64,000 bases of DNA from Zanthoxylum bungeanum (lineage: Eukaryota; Streptophyta; Magnoliopsida; Sapindales; Rutaceae). Both the position numbers and the translations under genes were made by a program. The DNA lies in contig SKCR01029070.1 of assembly GCA_019454045.1 (NCBI GenBank), positions 62,001-126,000 of the forward strand, read 5' to 3'. Numbering within the stretch: the stretch's first letter is position 1; each line of letters opens with the position of its first letter. Of the stretch, positions 57,914-64,000 are shown piece by piece. The notes under the pieces were generated by a model that saw nothing but the letters and a program-made list of their open reading frames with translations, was not told the DNA's origin and searched no databases.

Positions 57914-60190
57914 CCAATAACCCAATGCTTACTTCAATCCATACATGGATCGAATAACCTGTAAATCTTATTTGCTAGTTTTGGTATTACAAAATCGTCA
58001 GGATGTTATAAACATCCTCCAAAAAGGTTTCCGTTTAAGGAAAGCGATTTTGACGTTCAGCTGCCATATTTCATGAATGAAACATGTAACATCAGCAAGC
58101 ATTATCCAAATGGATTTATCCATGGCAACAGGTAAAAGGTTTCGTTGTAATCGACACAATGTTGATAACGATACCTTTTTGCTACAAGCCTAGCTTAGTA
58201 CGTTGGTATGTTTCCAACCATGTATGTCTTCCTTGAAGACTTATATAGTACCAATAGGCGCAATGCCTTCTGGTACATCAACTAGTCTCTAAACATAGTT
58301 GGTATACATGGAATCCATTTCGGACTTCAAGGCACTTTGCCATAATGGGGAGTCGATACCTTGTATCACTTCCTCATATGTAGTCAGTCCGTCTTCCTCA
58401 ATAAGATTGACATCTTTATGAGGTGAGATCAGAAACCCATACCTCTCAGGTTGTTTTCTGACTCTCTCCAACTAACGCGGTTCTTATGTATTCGAAGATT
58501 GTGGTACAGTTTCATCCTTGATGAACTGTTTGTGTTCCATTAAGGACTAGGTGCCTTGAACAGTATTACTCCGATTTTCATCGAGTTTTACTATCCTCCC
58601 ACTTACCATTGCATATAGGTATTCCTCTTAGGAAAAACACATGGCGAGCAACAATTACATTGTTCTCATATGAGATATATATGTACTATACTTTGGTTTC
58701 CCTAGGATAACCTACAATTTAGGCACTTATTCGATTTGGGTTCTAGTTTGGTATCATCCAAACATATGCCCAGCATTCCCAAATCTTTAGGAGTGAGAAA
58801 ACCCAGTTTCTTTCATGTTCATATCTAATATGAAATACTGTCTAACAGATTTTCATGGAACCTTATTCAAAATAAGTATTGCACTGTTAATGTTTATCCC
58901 TTTGAAGGAAAATGGTAGCTCAGAGCGACTCATGATTAACCTTATCATGTCTAACAAAATTCGGTTTCTCCGTTTGGACACACCGTCAAATTGACGTGTT
59001 CTAGGAGGAGTCCTCATTGAAAGAATACTATACTCTTTCAAGTATTTGAGAAACTTACTGCTTAAGTATTTTCATTATGGTTAAACCGTGATGGTTTTAA
59101 TACTTTAGCCGATCTGTTTGTCTATTTCGTGTCAAAACTCTAAAAGTTTCCGATTCGTGTTTCATAAGAAACACATAACCATAACGCGATGCCACATCCG
59201 TAAAGGTCACGAAACATTCATTTCCACATTTAGCCTAGCTAGACATGGCCCCACTTACGTCACTATGAACGAAGGCTAACAGATTGATGACACTTACACT
59301 TTTACCAAGTAAAAGGTATTTTAGGTACTTTACCTAATAAACTAGATTCATAGACATCATTTGAATGGAATTAAATCCGTCCTAGTATCCACTCTTCAAA
59401 AGTGTGGATATACGAGTCTTGTTTAATGTGTCCCAGACAACACTGCCACAAATAAGTCTTATCTGATCAAATCAGTTTGAGCTATTTGTTCGTCATATTA
59501 TATGTTTGAGATTTATTTATATTCAAAATATAAATACTGTTACTCACATCTAATGTGTTTATCTCAATATCATCTTTATAAAATAAAACACTTTAGTGGT
59601 CTAGAATATAAAGGTATACCCGCAATGGGTTAAACCCTGATATGGAGATAATGTTTCTAGTCAAACTACTTACATTATAACAATTTCCTAATTTAAGTAC
59701 ACACCCGAAGGGTAGTTCCTAAACTTAGGTATCTACGGTAAAACAGCGACTTTCGTCCCGTTTCCGATTCGCATATTAATCTCAATTGAAGTCAGTATCC
59801 TGCTCATAGCAGATTCTGCACATCATTGCATATTTATGTATCACACTTAGTATTTAAAATCCAATTTTAATACTAGTAGTGAACATATTTATGACAAACA
59901 TATTTGGAGTTAGAGCCTTGCTCGTCTTCAATTCCTTCATGTCTGCTTTGTCCATATGGCAATCACGCTTCAGTGATCCCATTTGCAACAGTTTAAGCAG
60001 ACATCTTGGGATATGTCCTTTGTCTCCTAGAAGACAGTAATGATTTTTGCCTTTGCTCTTTTCTATATCTCAGAGCCTTTGGCCAAGCCTTGGGTTTCTA
60101 GAATATCGAAGTAAGGTGCGCCTTGCGCTACTTGCCTTATTGCAAATTTGGCTTTATCTCATTGAGAATAGCCATTAACTCTCCAAGAGT
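57914..60190 (-). pseudogene. pol: D2 pol: RT N-terminal part, integrase and upstream remnants
   Basis: On the minus strand 58471-58289 keeps the region before RT (Gln-Pro-Glu-Arg-Tyr-Gly-Phe...Leu-Thr-Thr-Tyr-Glu-Glu...Trp-Gln-Ser-Ala-Leu-Lys-Ser-Glu-Met-Asp-Ser-Met). The stretch 59041-58853 keeps an integrase segment (Val-Ser-Lys-Arg-Arg-Asn-Arg-x-Leu-Leu-Asp-Met). Upstream to about 60190 it parallels D1 53100-52690 in reverse. There are many stops. Confidence 0.75.
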
Positions 60191-62969
60191 TATTAATTGC
60201 AATTTAATACTTCTAAGATATAAGAATAGATCTATGAAGATCCTTCAATTTCTTCATCATACTTTAAGGATATAATCCTTAGTTCTGATTAGGAAATTAA
60301 GGAGTCCTTTTGACAAGTATAATGGATTAAACACTAAAGTTATCATCACATGAATCTTCCAAAGATCATGCTCTACTATTTGCTTAACTCTGGGCTTAGG
60401 CCTAATATGTTATTTTATCAAATAAAGTAACTTATTAGTTTCCAGGACCATCCCGAAATTTTATTCCCAATTTGAAAATTAAAGTCGTTTAAACCATTTT
60501 CACTAGGATTATGTTTTAAACACTAATCTTTCAATTTATCTTGATTCTAATAGTCCAACTATTTAATCAACAATTTCAGGTACTATTTAATATAATGATT
60601 ACTATAGTCCAACTATATAATCAAGTATACTTTTATTGGTTAAAATCAAATATATATTGATTACTATAATCCAATTATATAATCAATTATAAATGATCGG
60701 TAAATTTCAAAAATATTGATTACTATAATCCAATTAAATATCAACTATAAATGAAGGGTAAAATTCAAAATATTGATTACTATAATCTAATTATATAATC
60801 AACTATAAATGAAGTAGTTTGAATACAGTCCAACTGTTTAATTAAAACAACAATTGAATATTAGTCCAACTAATATATTTATTAATAAATAATGACGAAA
60901 ATTGAAATGAGCGCGTATTGGCAAGTATTTGAACGAAATTACAAATTCAATACTAGCCTCCCACTATTTTTCGGCGAGCCTCTAACCCTCTGTTGAGTAC
61001 TCGGGAAACCTTGTTTCCTAGTGGGCTAGGATCCCGTTAAATAACATGCAATCTTGACTTTGGCCAACAAATTGTATTATACTTAACTAGGTAGATCTCT
61101 AAGATCAATTGGATCTCATCCAATTCTTAGATCCAGTAGGTGGACATCCAAGTCCGAAACATATATACAATATGTATGCAAATATATCCAATATATTTTC
61201 CTAACCTTTTTCCTCTGAATCAACTAAGCCTTGGCTTTGGCACAACAAGCTTAATGATTCCAGTTAAGCGGGACCCATTGACATGGAAAGCTTCGTAATC
61301 AATATCGATGGACAAGAAGTGATATTGACTTTGGCCAACAAATCACGACTTGGAAGACACCGATATGTAACAAAACTTTCATGATTCAAACACATCCGCA
61401 ATTGACAAAGGTCTTGACTTTGGCCAACAAACCAATGCCAACTTTGGATCTTGAGTAAGAATCACTCAACGGAAGGAAAAACACTTAATATGTTTTGAGG
61501 GTTTTTCGCGTAAATTGGCAACCAATTTATTATCTTTGATTAGGTCTCTCATCATACACCCTTAAGCATGCATTCTAAAAGCATAATAAGGAGCGATAAA
61601 TAAATTAATAATGATATGCGGATGGATATGTCACAAATTGTTCCTATAACAAATCACTACATTTCTCCGTCTATCTCCGAACTATTCTAACTTCTACCCA
61701 ATTACATAATACAATAAAGAAACCTCATTAACATTGAGGGGAATTGGTGAGAAGAGAATTACAAAGAGTAAGGAGATAAAAGGCTGGACAAGCAGGTCCA
61801 ATTTAATAAATTCTAAATTTATTACAATTTCCAAAATTGCCCTCACCCTTCTAATATCCATCTGATATACATTATTCATGCAATACATTCATGTATTCAT
61901 ACAAATCATGTTATTCAATCAATCTAATCCAATTAATTAATCTTTGAATTAATGATCATCCAATGTTCAAACAACGATTTGATTTGCGCGAGTCAAACTC
62001 GTTTAAGAATAAATACTCAAAGTAAGTATTCTTGAATTATATTGAACTACAACTTTAAATCCAATTTATTTGTATTCAATGCTAATTCCAAATTAAATAT
62101 TTACACTTACTTATAAGCCTTAAAGACTTGGATTCTAAATCCAATCTTGATGGGTCTCAAAGGCCCAATAACATCCAATGTCATTTTAATTAAAGTCCAA
62201 TGGGCTTGTAATTAATTCTTAAGGCATGAGCTTTGGCCATAATGGGTCAAACCCAAAATGCCAAGGCCTAATAGGAATCACCCTATTGCCTACAAATTAA
62301 TTTAGGCCCAATTAAATTCTTTAAAGGGCCAAGTGATGTATTTGGACTTTATGGAATTGGTTTTGGGCCCAATTGGATCCAATCCAAAAGTCCAAAACCA
62401 AACTTGGCCAAACCAAGCCCATTAAGCCCAAATACACACTTTTAGCCCAATTAAATTATAAAGGCTTATTAACATAATTATAATATTCCAAATATCACAA
62501 TTATTTTAATTAAAGTGTATTAGCCATGATTAATTAATTAAACTCAATATTTCCAAAATACCAATTAACTTAATTAATCATGCTTAATCCATCAATTTAT
62601 GCTCAACACAAATTGAATCCAAAACACATCATTTCATGCTCAACATGCTCTTTGCTTTAACATAAACATTATTGACTTTGATTCTAATCCAATCAAACCA
62701 ACAATCAACATTTAAACGTGCATTTAAACACATCATTTCATGTTACAAAAAAAAAAAATAAAACTGCAGTCCAATGCAGTAGCATATTAGGCCATGCTAA
62801 GATTTTTGTAGATTTTGATCCAATAAATTTATCTCAAATCTAATCATGCACAACTCTAAGTTAACATAATCTAAGCTTACTTAAATCATCAATTTGAAGA
62901 AATCATGTTCAAAACATAAAAACCCCAAATTTTAGTCTCATGAACCCTAAAATTTTCATGCTTAAAATT
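60191..62969 (-). other. Leader of D2, no gene recognised
   Basis: It is the inverse of the D1 leader. It holds a ~60-bp repeat (TGATTACTATAATCCAA at about 60592, 60656, 60715 and 60772) and GACTTTGGCCAACAAA motifs (about 61062, 61328 and 61422). Confidence 0.55.
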
Positions 62970-62983
62970 GGCTCTTGATACCA
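62970..62983 (-). other. Primer-binding site of D2 (initiator tRNA-Met type)
   Basis: On the minus strand TGGTATCAAGAGCC lies one base after the LTR end CACTAACA. Confidence 0.75.
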
Positions 62984-62984
62984 T

Positions 62985-64000
62985 TGTTAGTGTTCCTAGA
63001 ACATGCCAAGGATCTAATAAGCAAGAAAAGGTGTTCATAAATTCATTATAAGTTGCGAAATTACTTACATTGAATGGATTTGAGCTTTTAAAATTTTGAG
63101 AAGAAGATCTCCATGATCCTTCCTTTGTTGATTCCAAGCTTTGAGTTGGTTTCCCTATCACCTTAGAAGACTTCTACAAGTGCTAGTTTTGTTGATTTTT
63201 CAACAAAATCAAAGAGAGGAAGACAAGAAGCTCACGCCCATGGAGGATGAAACTCACGCCCATTTTGCTGATGAAGCTCACGCCCATTTTCAAAACAATT
63301 AGGGTTTTCTTGTGTCAAGTGTTGTGTTATGAGAGAGAGAGATGTCTTTTGGTAAAAGTAATTTACCCTTTTCACCTAAACAAGGTGGTTGGGTAAATGG
63401 TTTCACCAAAACCATTCCAAGGTAGTTGGAAAGTTGATGGCTTGGCATAAATGCCAACTACCCTCCCAACTACCACATGTGAAGTGGGCCCCACATATGA
63501 ATTCAAAATTTAAATGGATTCTACGAATGTTTGCCGCGGCTCGGATTCGTTTAATCCGATTAAACGAATTTCCGTCGCTAAATAATTAAATCTAATTTAA
63601 TTAAATGACGACGCCTCGTAAATATATTACGAATTCCGTTTACGAATTAATTCTAAATTAATCCGTTCGCTCGTATTAAAGTCCAACTTTAATTTCCTAA
63701 TGAAATCCAATTTATATTAATATATCCGATATATTAATTTTAGCCCATACGAATAAATTAAATAGAAAAATCAAATTTAACTATTAAATTTATTTTACCG
63801 ATTAATTCCAAATTAATCGCGTTCTCTCTCTTTCGAACACATTTGATCCCAGATTAAATAAAGCCTCAATTAATCCCAGATTAATTTTCTATCTCTAAAT
63901 TAATCCCAGATTAATTCTAGTTAAAGTCAACTGTCATCGGTGAATCTTTGAGAAGCGACCCAAGAGATCCCTGGATATGTTGGCAGTAAATACGGTCATC
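62985..64000 (-). repeat. D2 5' LTR, continues past the right edge
   Basis: It begins TGTTAGTGTTCC and follows 44919-45900 closely. It differs by a short insertion near 63265 repeating GAAGCTCACGCCCAT. The outer end is not in the window. Confidence 0.85.

Larger units (their letters stand above)
44919..64000 (-). mobile_element. Element D2: Ty1/copia, minus strand, split by D1, right end off-window
   Basis: The 3' LTR is at 44919-46870, pol at 46871-47772 and from 57914, and the primer site at 62970-62983. The 5' LTR runs from 62985 beyond the window. It is inserted in D3's pol, since the left flank at 44918 is copia pol sequence homologous to D2's own at about 58640. Confidence 0.8.

Overview
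This window is nuclear DNA of a flowering plant, most likely a eudicot. It is AT-rich and gene-poor, and it is dominated by nested LTR retrotransposons of the Ogre/Tat, Athila-like and Ty1/copia kinds, with tRNA-derived SINEs, a small hAT-type element and microsatellites. I recognise one host gene, an F-box/PHLOEM PROTEIN 2-A (PP2-A13-like) gene at 34698-39417, and it carries frameshifts. A second host-derived coding sequence, an intronless LONELY GUY (LOG) cytokinin-activating enzyme copy at 10756-11358, lies inside a retrotransposon. No species call is possible from the sequence alone.

Left block (1-30893) is a nest. Host element C is Ogre/Tat-like, + strand, and has no pol. Its 3' LTR is intact at 27719-30893. 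Its 5' LTR is split into 4724-7492 and 15261-15338, and the first ~390 bp of that LTR should lie beyond the left edge. Three younger elements sit in C. Element A (1-4723, minus, Tat-like) carries an antisense intron-containing ORF and large tandem arrays. Element B1 (7493-15260, minus) has TSD GTCCC. Element B2 (16876-24864, minus) has TSD AGTAT and splits C's gag. B1 and B2 belong to one Athila-like non-autonomous family. They share LTR ends, a tRNA-Asp-type primer site, a gag-like acidic ORF and a duplicated hairpin-rich 3' region. They differ in an internal cargo slot (a LOG coding sequence in B1, unidentified DNA in B2) and in the tandem array just upstream of the LTR TATA box (a 12-bp repeat in B1, a G-box/ABRE array in B2). 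A solo LTR of the same family (35229-37346, + strand, TSD CTTTA) has a third kind of array there.

Middle block (30894-41240) is the only non-nested part. It holds a TA microsatellite, a 548-bp hAT-type MITE with an 8-bp TSD, a poly(A)-tailed insertion, a SINE with a 15-bp TSD, the PP2-A gene with the solo LTR in its second intron, and two copies of a second SINE family. One of these is flanked by an unusually long 44-bp duplication.

Right block (about 41240-64000) is a three-level nest of a single Ty1/copia family. D1 (47773-57913, +) is inside D2 (from 44919 to beyond the right edge, minus), which is inside D3 (minus; its 3' LTR and pol end lie at about 41240-44918). All three are full of stops and frameshifts. 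The D3 LTR contains a young 560-bp near-perfect palindrome.

The most unusual material is the B family: non-autonomous elements with exchangeable promoter arrays and an exchangeable internal cargo, one of which is a complete intronless plant hormone-activation gene copy.
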